Assembly: GCA_965247705.1 (NCBI GenBank)
Contig: CBDFHV010000085.1
Span: 186,001-250,000 of the forward strand
Direction of reading: 5' to 3'
DNA from: CBDFHV01 sp965247705
GTDB taxonomy: Bacteria; Pseudomonadota; Alphaproteobacteria; Rhodospirillales; CAMCUA01
DNA: 64,000 bases
Made by a program: the position numbers and the translations under genes. Under the pieces are notes generated by a model. The model was not told where the DNA came from. It worked only from the letters and a program-made list of their open reading frames with translations, and ran no database searches. Positions 24,333 to 34,113 of this stretch are shown piece after piece; positions within the stretch are counted from its first letter, which is position 1; every line of letters starts with the position of its first letter.

Positions 24333-26364
24333 ATGGTGATGTTTGGCGTCGACGTCGGGGGCACCTTTACCGACGTCATTGCCTTCGACGAGGACACGGG
24401 GCGAATTTGGGGTGCGAAGGTGCCCTCGACCCCGACCAACCAGGCCGTCGGCTTCCTCCGCGGGCTGGAGGCGGTCGGGGTCCCCCTGGAGCAGGTGAGC
24501 AGGGGCCTCCACGGGACGACGGTGGCCACCAACGCCGCTATCGAGCGCAACGGCGCCCCGACGGTTGGGGTCTATACCAAGGGATTCCGCGACGTGCTCG
24601 CGGTTGGCACGGGCCAGCGGTTCACCGGTGGCCTGTTCGATCCGAGATTCCACAAGGCGCCGCCGCTCATCGGGCGCCCATGGCGACTGGAGGTGGACGA
24701 GCGGATGACCTTCAAGGGGGAAAGTCTGAAGGCTCCCGACGACGCGGCCCTGGAGGACGTCATCCGCCATGTCGAGACCCACGATGCCCGCGCCATCGCC
24801 GTCTGCTTCCTCCATTCCTACGTCAACGACGCCCACGAGCGGGCGGTGGTGGATATCCTGCGCCGGCGGCTGCCCGACCGCTTCGTCTGCGGTTCCGCCG
24901 AGGTGCTGCCCCAGATCCGAGAGTACGAGCGATTTACCACCGCCGCCTTCAATGCCTACCTGGGCCCGGGGATGGAGCGTTACCTGGGTCGCCTCGGCCA
25001 GGAGCTGCGCGACAAGGGCCTCGACCAAGACTTGCTCATCATGACCAACAACGGCGGCGTGGCCTCGGCCGGGCAGATTGCGCAGTTCCCGGTGACCGCG
25101 GTGCTCTCGGGTCCCGCCGGCGGCATCGCGGCCGGTATTCACCTGTCGCGGCAGATGGGTTTCGAGAATTTCATCACCTACGACATGGGGGGCACCAGCA
25201 CCGACGTTTGCCTTGTGCGGGATCGCCAGCCCAGCATGGCCACCCAGCGCATCGTCAGCGGTCTGCCGCTCAAGGTGCCGCAGCTCGAAATCAACACGGT
25301 CGGGGCCGGCGGCGGAAGCATCGGCTGGATCGACACGGACGGCCGCTTCGCCGTGGGGCCAAAAAGCGCCGGAGCGGAACCGGGACCGGCTTGCTACGAC
25401 CTGGGCGGCGAGGAGGCGACGGTCACCGACGCCAACCTGGTTCTCAACCGGATCAGTGCCGACACCCGGCTGGGCGGTTTCCTGGCCCTCAAGAAGGACA
25501 AGGCGGAAGCGGCCGTCGCCCGCGTCGCCGAAGGGCTCGGTTCCGGCGATCTTCGTTTCGTCGCCGAGGGTATCCTCCGCATCGCCGAGTCGAACATGAG
25601 CGGCGCCATCCGCGAGATCTCCGTCGAGCGGGGCGAGGATCCGCGGGCGTTCACCCTGATCGCCTTTGGCGGCGCCGGTCCCATGCACGGATGCGCGGTC
25701 GCCCAGGAGGTGGGGATGGGGCGCGTGATCTCGCCCAATTTTCCCGGCAACTTCTCCGCCTTCGGGCTGCTTACCTCCGATCTTCGCCACGAGCTCATAC
25801 GCACCCATTTGACGCTGCTCGACGATGCGGACATGGACGCCGTGGGGCAGCGCCTTGGCGACATGATCGCCGAAGGCCAGGCCCTGCTGGCGGCCGAAGG
25901 GGTGACCGAAGCCGATCGGGTGATCGTCTGTTCCCTGGGCATTCGCTATGAAGGCCAGGCGCACGAACTGTTCGTCGAAGTGACGCCCGGTTCCCTCGAC
26001 CGCGAAGCGATCGCCAGGACCTTCGTTCAACGCTATTTCGAAGCCTGGTCCTACTCGCCCCACGGGCCGCCCCCCGCAGCTGGTGACCCTGCGCCTGACC
26101 GCGGTGGGCCGGGCGCCGCAGCTCTCCTTCCCCGTGCTCGACGGCGACGGACGCGGGCTGGAGCAGGCCGACATGGGCCGGCGGATGGTGTATTTCGCCG
26201 GCGCCGAGTGCGAGGCCCCGGTCTACAAGCGGGCGCTGCTGGCACCAGATTCTCATCTGCGAGGTCCCGCCATCATCGAGGAGGAAGGCTCGACGACGGT
26301 CGTGTTCCCCGACTGGGACACCCGCGTCGACGACGTCGGCAACATCATTCTCGACCTGCGTTGA
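24333..26364 (+). pseudogene. hyuA: Hydantoinase A-type subunit, single-base frameshift near the 3' end
   Basis: From ATG 24333 the frame gives a full HyuA core: GVDVGGTFTDVIAFDEDTG, LHGTTVATNAAIERNG, TYDMGGTSTDVCLV, GGAGPMHGCAVAQEVGMG. At about 26067-26076 the frame breaks inside a run of six C. The normal C-terminus (QLVTLRLTAVGRAPQLSFP through GPAIIEEEGSTTVVFPDWD to LDLR, stop) continues in the next frame until 26364. Removing one C restores a complete protein of about 676 residues. As written, translation adds about 100 arginine-rich residues. Either a genuine mutation, a sequencing indel in a homopolymer, or slippage. All other parts look under normal constraint. Confidence 0.85.
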
Positions 26365-26432
26365 GGGATTCGCGCTAACCTCAACGGCATACGGCGTCCC
26401 GGGGACGCGCCCCGCCAAGCGAGGAGAAGAAG

Positions 26433-27236
26433 ATGACCGATTATCCGTTTTCCTTCGTGCCGCTGCCCGAACGCAGCAATGTAAAGCCACGCCAGAACGG
26501 CCGCACCATGGTCATCGATTGGGGACTCGATCCCGTGCGGATCGAGGGCCTGATGCGGGTGTCCGGCAACTACATCGACATCATCAAGATCCCCATTGGC
26601 ACGGCGCGACTCTACGACGAGGTGCTGCTGAAGGAGAAGTTCGACGTCTATCACCGCCACAGGGTGCAGACGTTCGTCGGCGGCGGCTTCATCGAGCACG
26701 TGTACGCGACCGAGGGGCTCAAGTCCTTGGGCCGCATGTTCGAGGAGACCAAGCGGGTCGGCTTCGACATCCTGGAAATCTCCGACAACTACGTGCCCCT
26801 GAGCAAGCAGGAGCGCCAGACCCAGATTCGGATGGCCATCCAGCAGGGCCTTACCGTCTTCGGCGAGGTCGGCTCCAAGCACGAACGGTCCGACGCCGAA
26901 ACCCTGATCCACCAGGCCGAGGAATGCCTGGAGGCCGGCGCCGTGGCGGTCATGTTGGAGGGCGCCGAGTTGGTCGAGGACGGCGAGATCAACCGCAAGC
27001 TGTTCAAGGGCATCGCCGCCGGGCTGGACCTGACCAAGGTGATGATCGAGGTGCCGGGGCCGTGGATCAGCGGCGTCACCTGGTCCATGGTCCAGGACCT
27101 GGCCAAGCTGCTGATCGCCGAGGTCGGCCCCGACGTCAACCTGGGCAACGTGGTGCCCGACGACATCATTCACATCGAGGCCCTGCGGGTCGGCCTGGGG
27201 GTCGTACAGCCCACCGTCAAGACCGCCACGGACTGA
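26433..27236 (+). CDS. Phosphosulfolactate synthase-like protein (ComA family)
   Basis: 267 residues with the ComA TIM-barrel pattern: GRTMVIDWGLDPVRIEGLM, NYIDIIKIPIGTARLYD, VQTFVGGGFIEHV, FDILEISDNYVPLSKQER, FGEVGSKHERSD, VMLEGAELVEDGE. ComA adds sulfite to phosphoenolpyruvate to give phosphosulfolactate, the first step of coenzyme M synthesis in archaea. Bacterial homologues often have other, unknown roles. No ComB or ComC is present here. It lies in the PuuE-HyuBA operon, with an AGGAGAAG ribosome site, 68 bases after hyuA and 27 before the hydrolase gene. Function in this context is unknown. Confidence 0.8.
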   Translation: MTDYPFSFVPLPERSNVKPRQNGRTMVIDWGLDPVRIEGLMRVSGNYIDIIKIPIGTARLYDEVLLKEKFDVYHRHRVQTFVGGGFIEHVYATEGLKSLGRMFEETKRVGFDILEISDNYVPLSKQERQTQIRMAIQQGLTVFGEVGSKHERSDAETLIHQAEECLEAGAVAVMLEGAELVEDGEINRKLFKGIAAGLDLTKVMIEVPGPWISGVTWSMVQDLAKLLIAEVGPDVNLGNVVPDDIIHIEALRVGLGVVQPTVKTATD

Positions 27237-27263
27237 TCCAAATCACCGCCAGGAGAGACCGCC

Positions 27264-28151
27264 ATGAAAGTCACGCTGCTGGGCACCGGAACGCCGACGC
27301 CGTCGCTGAAACGGCAAAGCTCGGGCTATCTCATCGAGGTCGGCGACGACACCATCGTCATGGACCACGGGGCCGGCGCCCACCATCGCCTGATGGAGAG
27401 CGGGCACATGTCGACCGATGTGACCCACGTGTTCCTGTCCCATCTCCATTACGACCACTGCCTGGATTATCCACGCCTGGTGCTGCAGCGCTGGGACGTC
27501 GGCGCCAACCTGGTGCCGGACTTGAAGGTGTTCGGCCCGCCGCCCCTGGCGCGCATGACCGAGCAGTTGTTCGGCGACGGTGGCGTGTTCGATCCGGACA
27601 TCACCGCGCGGGTCAAGCACCAGGGCAGCATCGACATCTTCGAGGCCCGGGGCGGCACCGCCCCGCGCCCGCGCCCGGCGCCGGAGGTCACGGAAATCCG
27701 GCCCGGCGATGTGATCGACGGAAAGGGCTGGAAGATCACCGTCGGCGAGGCTTCCCATGTCCAGCCCTACCTGGAATGCTACGGCTTCCGCCTCGATACG
27801 GACGAGGGGTCGCTCTGCTACTCCGGCGACAGCGGCGCGGTGTGCCCGGATATCGTCAAGCTGGCCACCGGCGTCGACGTGCTGATCCACATGGTCCACT
27901 ACCGCACCGGCACCGAGCCGACGACAATCTACCGCGCCGTCTGCGGCAACCACATCGACACCGCCGAGGTCGCCAAGCAGGCCGGCTGCAAGACCCTGGT
28001 GATGACCCACATGCTGGAGCAGATCGACCAGCCCGGCATCCGCGAAGAAATCCTGCGCGAGATGATGGCGATCTACGACGGCAACATCATCTGGGGCGAG
28101 GACCTGATGGAAATCCCCATCGGCGGCCCGCACATGGCGAAGATGGAGTAG
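27264..28151 (+). CDS. Metallo-beta-lactamase-fold hydrolase (RNase Z/arylsulfatase-like subgroup)
   Basis: 295 residues beginning MKVTLLGTGTPTPSLKRQSS, as in the RNase Z/AtsA-type branch. The metal motif SHLHYDHCLDYPR (HxHxDH with Asp-His) follows near residue 60. YSGDSGAVCPD supplies the bridging Asp, and VMTHMLEQ the last His. It lacks the exosite expected of a tRNA-processing RNase Z. It is last gene of the plus-strand operon, with AGGAGA ahead of the ATG. It may hydrolyse a product of the ComA-like or HyuAB enzymes, which is speculation. Confidence 0.85.
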   Translation: MKVTLLGTGTPTPSLKRQSSGYLIEVGDDTIVMDHGAGAHHRLMESGHMSTDVTHVFLSHLHYDHCLDYPRLVLQRWDVGANLVPDLKVFGPPPLARMTEQLFGDGGVFDPDITARVKHQGSIDIFEARGGTAPRPRPAPEVTEIRPGDVIDGKGWKITVGEASHVQPYLECYGFRLDTDEGSLCYSGDSGAVCPDIVKLATGVDVLIHMVHYRTGTEPTTIYRAVCGNHIDTAEVAKQAGCKTLVMTHMLEQIDQPGIREEILREMMAIYDGNIIWGEDLMEIPIGGPHMAKME

Positions 28152-28186
28152 GCGCGCGGGCTGGTTCCGCCAATGGGTGAAACGCG

Positions 28187-28405
28187 CTACGGCAATTCGG
28201 CGACGACGTCGCGGCGGAACTGTTCCTGAAGTGTCAGGACCATCAGCGCCAACTGGGCGGTGTCCGCGTTCGACCAGCCGCTGGTGACGGTGCCGTCCTT
28301 CCATCGGACCGAAAGGGCGACAGCATCGATCTGCTCCACGTTCTCCAGTCCACTGGCGAATATCTCGGCCGGGGTCGTGCCGTGCAGACTTACAACGTTG
28401 CTCAA
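28187..28405 (-). CDS. Small conserved-type hypothetical protein
   Basis: 72 residues starting MSNVVSLHGTTPAEIFASG, followed by a VDAVALSVRW-like strand region and W-x-x-A. Similar small proteins beginning MSNVVSLHG occur in alphaproteobacteria, often near phage-like DNA, with no assigned function. It lies convergently after the metallo-hydrolase gene and in the same orientation as the MlrC gene. Its base composition is normal for the window. No domain can be named. Confidence 0.5.
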   Translation of the reverse strand: MSNVVSLHGTTPAEIFASGLENVEQIDAVALSVRWKDGTVTSGWSNADTAQLALMVLTLQEQFRRDVVAELP

Positions 28406-28502
28406 AGTCTTGCTCCCATGGACATCAAGCTGACCGGTCAGCCCATGGAACCATGGCGGGCGTCGGTTTCAAAATCCAGACCGGATCCTCGTTTGCCCGG
28501 CG

Positions 28503-29987
28503 TCAGGCGACCGTGTCTGGGTCGAGGGGATAGATGGGGCGCCGCAGTTTCTTGAACGGGAACTGGCTGTAGTCGGAGCTGGTCACGCCGACGCCGTCGC
28601 ATTCGATGACGCCACGGGCGATGGGCAGGAAGGCGCCCCGGTAGTGGATGCGGGACTTGAGCACCAGGAACCGCTTCTGCGTCGGTTCGATGCCGACGCT
28701 GCGGAAGGCGCCCAGATCCCACGGTTCGAACTGGCGTTCGGTCACGACGATCTGCACCGGGCCCGTATCGAGGGCGACGCTGCGGCCCATCCTGGCGCGC
28801 ATGCCCGTATAGACGGGGCCGCGGACCGTGAACTCGCCATCGGAGATGGTGCGCACCATGCCCGTCACCTCGAGGGGCTCGCCCACCAGCCTGATGGCCG
28901 GCATGTCCCGCTTGCCGCCGATCTTGAGGGTGATTTGCGCGCCGACCCCGGCGGCGATCATCTGGCCCACCGCCTCGGGATCGTTGATGCTGAAGAGGGC
29001 CACGTCTTCCAGCCCCTGTTTCATGACCTCCCGCAACACCGCCGTGGTGTCCTGGGTACCGCCGGAGGCGGCGTTATCCCCATGGTCGATCAGCAGCACC
29101 GGGCCTTCGGTCCGTACTTTGGCTTTGGCGACGGATTCGCTTAGGGGCTCGGCGTGATAGACGAAATCCGCCCGCCGCTCCCAAGCGGCGTCGAGCATGC
29201 GATCGCATGCCCGTTGGGCACCTTCGAGATCGTTGTCGGTCACCACGACAACACTGAGGCCGGCTTCATGCATGTCGGCGAGGGGAAAGCCGCCGAACAC
29301 GCTGGCGGCGAGCGCTCCTCCGGCTTCCGCCTCGAGGGTCATCTCGATCAGGTCCTTCATCGGCGGGGCGTCGGTTCCCATGCGGAGCGTATGGGGCAGC
29401 ATGGGCCGGTTGCCCCAGGCCATGGTCGGGCGAACCTCGCCTTTCAGCGCACGCAGCAGAATGCCGCCGACCCGCGCCCCGGTGTCGTACATGTCGATAT
29501 GCGGGTAGGTCTTGTAGCCGAAGATTTCGCTGCAGTTGCCGACCATCGCCTCGGTCATGTTGGCATGGAGGTCCAGGCCGACGGCGATGGGCAAATCCGG
29601 CGCCAGTGCCCGAATTCGCTCCAGCAGGGTCCCTTCGCCATCGTCGCTGGACTCGCTGACCATGGCCCCATGGAGGTCGAGAAACAGGGCATCGCAGCCA
29701 ACCCGCACGGCGGTCAGGATCGCCTCGCACATGTGTTCATAGGCATCGTGGCCGACGGGGCCGCTGGGCAGGCCGAGGGCGGCGATGGGGGCCACCACTT
29801 CGGCGCCCACGTCCCGCGCAAGGTCGAGGAAGGCGGCCATGATGGTGTTGGTGCCGGTGACGGTGGCGATGGCGTCCTCTCCGTGGGACGGCCCGCCGCC
29901 GCCGAAGGACCTGAAATGATCGAGGGGCGTCGGCACGGGCGAGAATGTGTTGGTCTCGTGTTTCATCATCGCGGCGACAAAGCGCAT
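28503..29987 (-). CDS. MlrC-like M81 family metallopeptidase
   Basis: 494 residues from ATG 29987 with GGGAG upstream. The N-terminal M81 motif is MMKHETNTFSPVPTPLDHF, then LDLHGAMVSESSDDGEG and LDLHANMTEAMV (both with Asp/His metal-type residues) and YKTYPHIDMYDTG. The C-terminal MlrC domain begins near VLLIDHGDNAASGGTQDTTA. MlrC cleaves linear tetrapeptide products of microcystin, but most homologues sit in amide or peptide catabolic clusters with unknown substrates. It ends the minus-strand spermidine/putrescine-type ABC operon. Confidence 0.88.
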   Translation of the reverse strand: MRFVAAMMKHETNTFSPVPTPLDHFRSFGGGGPSHGEDAIATVTGTNTIMAAFLDLARDVGAEVVAPIAALGLPSGPVGHDAYEHMCEAILTAVRVGCDALFLDLHGAMVSESSDDGEGTLLERIRALAPDLPIAVGLDLHANMTEAMVGNCSEIFGYKTYPHIDMYDTGARVGGILLRALKGEVRPTMAWGNRPMLPHTLRMGTDAPPMKDLIEMTLEAEAGGALAASVFGGFPLADMHEAGLSVVVVTDNDLEGAQRACDRMLDAAWERRADFVYHAEPLSESVAKAKVRTEGPVLLIDHGDNAASGGTQDTTAVLREVMKQGLEDVALFSINDPEAVGQMIAAGVGAQITLKIGGKRDMPAIRLVGEPLEVTGMVRTISDGEFTVRGPVYTGMRARMGRSVALDTGPVQIVVTERQFEPWDLGAFRSVGIEPTQKRFLVLKSRIHYRGAFLPIARGVIECDGVGVTSSDYSQFPFKKLRRPIYPLDPDTVA

Positions 29988-30032
29988 CGGCCTATCTCCC
30001 CTGACTTTCTTGAATGCCGACACGTCCGGCCG

Positions 30033-31298
30033 TCATGCGAATTTTCCGCGGGCGACCTTGGTGCGACCGCCCTTCATCACCACGCCGATGCGGTCCTTGT
30101 CCTGGAGCACCCCGATATCCTTCAGGGGATCGCCGTCGACCAGCAGCAGGTCGGCCCACTTGCCTGGCGTCAGGGTGCCGAGATCGTCGGCCAGACCCAG
30201 GGCTTCGGCGGCGTTGCGGGTGCTGGCCACGATGGCGTCCATCTCGCTCATGCCATGGCCCACCATCAGCGCGATCTCGTCCGCATTGTCCCCATGAATG
30301 ACGACCCGGAAGGTATCGGAACCGTTGGCGATTCTGATGCCGGCGGACAGCAGGCGTTGAAACGTCTTGGCGGCCACTTCGCCGGTGCGGCGGATTTGAT
30401 CCACCGAGTCGGCGCTGTCGAACTCGGCGCGCCGCGCCAGACCCCGTTCGGAAAACAGGCTGAGGGTGGGAACGGCGAATATCTCCCGCTCGGCCATCAC
30501 CCCCAGCCCCTCGTCGTCGATGTCGATCAGGTGTTCCAGGGTGTCGCAGCCGGCCCGGGCGGCGGCGAGAATGGTTTCGGGCGAGCTGACGTGTGCCGCC
30601 ACCCGCTTGCCGTAGCGGTGGGCCTCGTCGCAGATGGCGGCGAGCTCTTCGCCCGTGTAGTTGGGCCACCACGACCGTTCCACCACGCCACCCCAGCCGG
30701 AGGCGAAGACCTTGATGAAGTCGGCCTCTTGCCCGATCAGCTTGCGGACCCGCCGGCGCACATCCCAGGGGCCGTCGGCGGCGCCTTGCTCGGTGTTGAC
30801 CCACGGGGTCAGGCGGCCAAGCCCGCTGAGTTCCAGATGGCTTGCCGTTTGCGCGACAACGCCGCCGGCGAGCACGCGCGGCCCCTCCACCAGACCCATG
30901 TCGATGGCGCGGCGCAGGGAGATCATCTCGATGTTGTCCCAATTGAAGAAGCCGCCCATGTCGCGCAGGGTCGTGAACCCGGCCTCCAGGCATAAATTCG
31001 CGTTCTTGAGTCCGCACAGGGCGAGGAACGGCGGCGGCGCCATGAGCACCGACAGCATGAGGTTGGCGTCCGCCGGATATCGCGGCACGCTGAGGTGTAC
31101 GTGGCAATCGATGAGGCCGGGAAGAACGGTCATCCCGGCGGCGTCGAGGATTGCCGCCTCGGGCGGCACCGCGACGTCCTCCGCGCGACCCGCCAGATCC
31201 ACCCGGCCGTCGCGAACCAGGACGACGCTGTCGTCGATGGGCGTCGCCCCGGTACCATCCACCAGCCGGCCGCCGACGACGGCAAATAGGTCGCTCAT
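30033..31298 (-). CDS. Imidazolonepropionase-like amidohydrolase
   Basis: 421 residues of the metal-dependent amidohydrolase superfamily: LPGLIDCHVHLSVPRYP (HxH), a metal-bridging region FIKVFASGWGG, VAAHVSSPETILAAARAGCD and LEHLIDID with His ligands, an IANGSDTFR late Asp, and a C-terminal LGTLTPGKWADLLLVDGDPL. It is probably cytosolic and hydrolyses a cyclic amide or N-acyl bond. In the ABC operon it lies between the ATPase and the MlrC-like gene (45 bases). The pairing suggests stepwise breakdown of an imported peptide-like amide. Confidence 0.88.
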   Translation of the reverse strand: MSDLFAVVGGRLVDGTGATPIDDSVVLVRDGRVDLAGRAEDVAVPPEAAILDAAGMTVLPGLIDCHVHLSVPRYPADANLMLSVLMAPPPFLALCGLKNANLCLEAGFTTLRDMGGFFNWDNIEMISLRRAIDMGLVEGPRVLAGGVVAQTASHLELSGLGRLTPWVNTEQGAADGPWDVRRRVRKLIGQEADFIKVFASGWGGVVERSWWPNYTGEELAAICDEAHRYGKRVAAHVSSPETILAAARAGCDTLEHLIDIDDEGLGVMAEREIFAVPTLSLFSERGLARRAEFDSADSVDQIRRTGEVAAKTFQRLLSAGIRIANGSDTFRVVIHGDNADEIALMVGHGMSEMDAIVASTRNAAEALGLADDLGTLTPGKWADLLLVDGDPLKDIGVLQDKDRIGVVMKGGRTKVARGKFA

Positions 31299-31347
31299 CC
31301 GTTGATCCTTTGCCGATGAGTGCGCGCCCGAGTCATGTGTCGCCCCT

Positions 31348-32472
31348 TTACGAGGCCCGCGGCAGGGGAAGCATGGACTCGGCCTGCCAAACGAGCTGCA
31401 CCGTATCGCCCCGCTGGAACAAGGCGCGGTCCTCGGCGTTCAGTTCCTTGACCTGAAGGGTGACGCCGAATTCCACATCGACCAGATAGACGATGGTCTC
31501 GCCGACGAAGATCGCCTCCCGGATGCGGCCTTCCACGGCGTTGCTGGAAGCCGGCGCCGCGGCGTTCGCCGGCAGGATGCGGATACGTTCCGGCCGCAAT
31601 GAGACGACGATGGTGCTGTTCGCCTCAAGTCCAGGGACTTGGACGATCCGAAATCCACGGTCGGTCATGAACGCGCCGTTCGAGTCCGCTTCGCTAACCC
31701 GCTCCTCCCACAGATTGGTCTGGCCGATGAATTCGGACACCAGCACCGAGGCGGGACGCTCGTAGATCTCGCGCGGCGAGCCGACCTGTTCGAAGACCTG
31801 GCGGCGCGCGCTCATCACCGCCATGCGGTCCGACATGGTCAGGGCTTCCTCTTGATCGTGGGTGACGAAGACGGTGGTCACGCCGAGTGTCTTCTGCAGT
31901 TCGACCAGCTTGATCTGCATCGCTTGTCGCAGCTGCTTGTCGAGGGCGCCGAGGGGTTCGTCCAGCAATAAGACGTCGGGCTCGATAACCAGGGCGCGGG
32001 CCAGGGCCACCCGTTGTTGCTGGCCGCCGGAAAGTTGGCTGGGACGCCGATGGCCGAGGTCCGGAAGCTCCACCAATTGAAGGGCCCTCTGCACCCGGTC
32101 GCCGATCTCCGATTTGTGCACACTGCGGGCGCGCAGCCCGAAGGCGACGTTCTCGAACACGTCCATGTGGGGAAAGACGGCATAGTTCTGAAACACGAAG
32201 CCGATGTTGCGGCGCTCCGGCGGAATGCCAAGCATCGATCGGCCGGCGACGATCACATCCCCTTCGCTGGGCTCCTCGAAGCCGGCAATCATTTTCAGGA
32301 TGGTGGACTTGCCGCACCCCGACGGGCCGAGCAGGGAAAAGAACTCTCCCTGGTGGATGGCGATGTCGATGCGGTTGACGCCGGTGACGGAACCATAGGA
32401 CTTGCTGAGGCCGCGCAGCTCTATCTGGACGGGCGGCGCCTCCCGTCCTTCGGCGGGTTGGCTAGGAATCAT
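31348..32472 (-). CDS. ABC transporter ATP-binding protein, spermidine/putrescine type (PotA family)
   Basis: A 374-residue ATPase. Walker A GPSGCGKSTILKMIAGFEEP, Q-loop VFQNYAVFPHMDVFENV, signature LSGGQQQRVALARAL, Walker B DVLLLDEPLGALD and H-loop FVTHDQEEAL are all intact. A C-terminal TOBE region (VVSLRPERIRIL, EGRIREAIFVGETIVYLVD) is typical of PotA. The ATG at 32472 lies inside the end of the permease gene (11-base overlap), which indicates coupling. Confidence 0.93.
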   Translation of the reverse strand: MIPSQPAEGREAPPVQIELRGLSKSYGSVTGVNRIDIAIHQGEFFSLLGPSGCGKSTILKMIAGFEEPSEGDVIVAGRSMLGIPPERRNIGFVFQNYAVFPHMDVFENVAFGLRARSVHKSEIGDRVQRALQLVELPDLGHRRPSQLSGGQQQRVALARALVIEPDVLLLDEPLGALDKQLRQAMQIKLVELQKTLGVTTVFVTHDQEEALTMSDRMAVMSARRQVFEQVGSPREIYERPASVLVSEFIGQTNLWEERVSEADSNGAFMTDRGFRIVQVPGLEANSTIVVSLRPERIRILPANAAAPASSNAVEGRIREAIFVGETIVYLVDVEFGVTLQVKELNAEDRALFQRGDTVQLVWQAESMLPLPRAS

Positions 32473-33274
32473 CGGATTCAGCCCGGCCCACCAGCACGGC
32501 TTCGCGGCCGCCGATCAGAATGGCGATCAGGATGGTCGCCACAGCGGCCAGGAAGACGATGGCGGCAAGGGCATTGACCACCGGGGAAGGCTCGTAGGAG
32601 AGCAGGGAGTAAATGTAGATCGGCAACGTATTGAACCCGTTTCCGGTGAGGAAGAAGGCCAGGATCAGCTCGTTGAACGAGATCGCGAAGGCGACGATAC
32701 CGCCCGACAGCAAGGCCGGCAAAATATGCGGCAGCACGATGCGCCGAAACGTCAGCCAGGTCCCGGCGCCAAGGCTGCGCGCGGCGTCCTCCAAATTGGG
32801 ATCCAGAGAGTGGTAGCGGGCGGCGACCAGCAGGATGACGTAAGGCACCGTGTAAAGCACATGGCCGACGACCACGGTGATGGCGCCCATGGGAACCGAC
32901 AGCGCCACCAGGAGGATCAACAGCGCGATGCCCCAGATCAGATTGGGGATCAACAGCGGCAAGACCAGAAGGCCCTCGGCCAGACTCTTGAACCGAAACC
33001 GCCAGCGATGCAGGGCGAAAGCGACCGAACCGCCGACCAGAACGGCCATGACCATGGTCGGAAAGCCGACCAGGAGCGAGTTGCGGACCGCCTCCATCGC
33101 CTCTGGCCGCTCCCACAATTCCACGTACCAGTCCAGGGTGAAGCCACGGAGGGGAAAGTTCCAGAACTTGGACGAATTGAACGAGAACACGACCACCAGG
33201 ATGGCCGGCGCGAACAGGAATACATAGACCAGGGTCAGATAGGTAAGGCCGAGCCAGCCGACTTGCCGTTTCAT
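32462..33274 (-). CDS. ABC transporter permease, PotC-like
   Basis: 270 residues with six hydrophobic segments, starting MKRQVGWLGLTYLTLVYVFL. The EAA loop reads DPNLEDAARSLGAGTWLTFR. The ATG overlaps the PotB-like TGA stop by one base (TGATG), and the stop overlaps the ATPase gene. A longer same-frame open stretch upstream is a shadow of the PotB-like gene. Confidence 0.92.
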   Translation of the reverse strand: MKRQVGWLGLTYLTLVYVFLFAPAILVVVFSFNSSKFWNFPLRGFTLDWYVELWERPEAMEAVRNSLLVGFPTMVMAVLVGGSVAFALHRWRFRFKSLAEGLLVLPLLIPNLIWGIALLILLVALSVPMGAITVVVGHVLYTVPYVILLVAARYHSLDPNLEDAARSLGAGTWLTFRRIVLPHILPALLSGGIVAFAISFNELILAFFLTGNGFNTLPIYIYSLLSYEPSPVVNALAAIVFLAAVATILIAILIGGREAVLVGRAESDDS

Positions 33275-34113
33275 CAGTGAAACGCCCCCGACAGCCGGCT
33301 CCGCGCCCAGGTCAGGAGGCCGAGCGCACCGAGCAGCAGAATCAACAGGACAATGGCCAGCGCCGATCCCAGCGCCCAGTTCGATGCCTCGCCGAACTGG
33401 GACGCGATGACGTTGCCGACCATCAGGCTGCGGGTGCCGCCCACCAGTTGGGGGACGATGAAGGTGCCGGCGACGGGCATGAAAACGAAAATGACGCCGG
33501 CGATGACACCGGGCAGGGACAGGGGCACAACGATGCGCCAGAAAGTGTACCAGCGACCGGCGCCGAGGCTGCGCGAGGCGAGGATCAGGTTGAGGTCCAG
33601 CCGCTCCAAGGTCATGTAGATCGGCAGGATCATCAGCGGCAGGAACAGGTTGACCTCGGTGATGACCACCGCCGGCAGGTTGAAGGCGAAGAACGCCACC
33701 GGGTCGTCGACGATACCAAGCCCCAGAAGCGCCCGGTTGATGACCCCGTTGTTGCCAAAGAGGATGTACCAGCCGAACACGCGCACGATGTAGGACGCCC
33801 ACCAGGGAAGAACCAGCAGCACCAGGAGCAGGTTGCGCCGATGCTCCGGCGCCCGCGCGATGATCCAGGCAGCGGGGAATCCGATCAGGACGGCAAGGAC
33901 GCTAACCAGGCCGGCAACGTACAGGCTGCGAAGGAGGACCTTGGCATAAAGGGCGTTGTCGAGCAGGGTGACGTAGTTGTCCGTGGTCCAAATCAGGCTC
34001 AGCCGCAGGTTCTCCGAAGTGGCGAAGCTGTAGCGCAGCATCAACAGCATCGGCACGGCGAACACGAACAGATAGAAACCCGCGGCCGGCGAACTCAACA
34101 GAACTCGTGTCAT
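33274..34113 (-). CDS. ABC transporter permease, PotB-like
   Basis: 279 residues from ATG 34113. TTG at 34137 or GTG at 34131 are alternatives, and none has a strong ribosome site. The first membrane segment is near residues 6-25 (PAAGFYLFVFAVPMLLMLR). The EAA loop is DLNLILASRSLGAGRWYTFW. It pairs with the PotC-like permease downstream. Located 121 bases after the binding-protein gene. Confidence 0.9.
   Translation of the reverse strand: MTRVLLSSPAAGFYLFVFAVPMLLMLRYSFATSENLRLSLIWTTDNYVTLLDNALYAKVLLRSLYVAGLVSVLAVLIGFPAAWIIARAPEHRRNLLLVLLVLPWWASYIVRVFGWYILFGNNGVINRALLGLGIVDDPVAFFAFNLPAVVITEVNLFLPLMILPIYMTLERLDLNLILASRSLGAGRWYTFWRIVVPLSLPGVIAGVIFVFMPVAGTFIVPQLVGGTRSLMVGNVIASQFGEASNWALGSALAIVLLILLLGALGLLTWARSRLSGAFH

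Noticed and set aside
23709..26378. Single 889-residue protein covering hyuA and upstream sequence
   Set aside because: Residues before the ATG at 24333 lie in the wrong frame over hyuB, and residues after about 26070 are the frameshifted tail. The true gene is the hyuA described.
29154..30995. 613-codon open frame on the plus strand
   Set aside because: It is antisense to the MlrC-like and amidohydrolase genes, both with clear motifs and normal lengths; its product has no recognisable family and only reflects high GC content.
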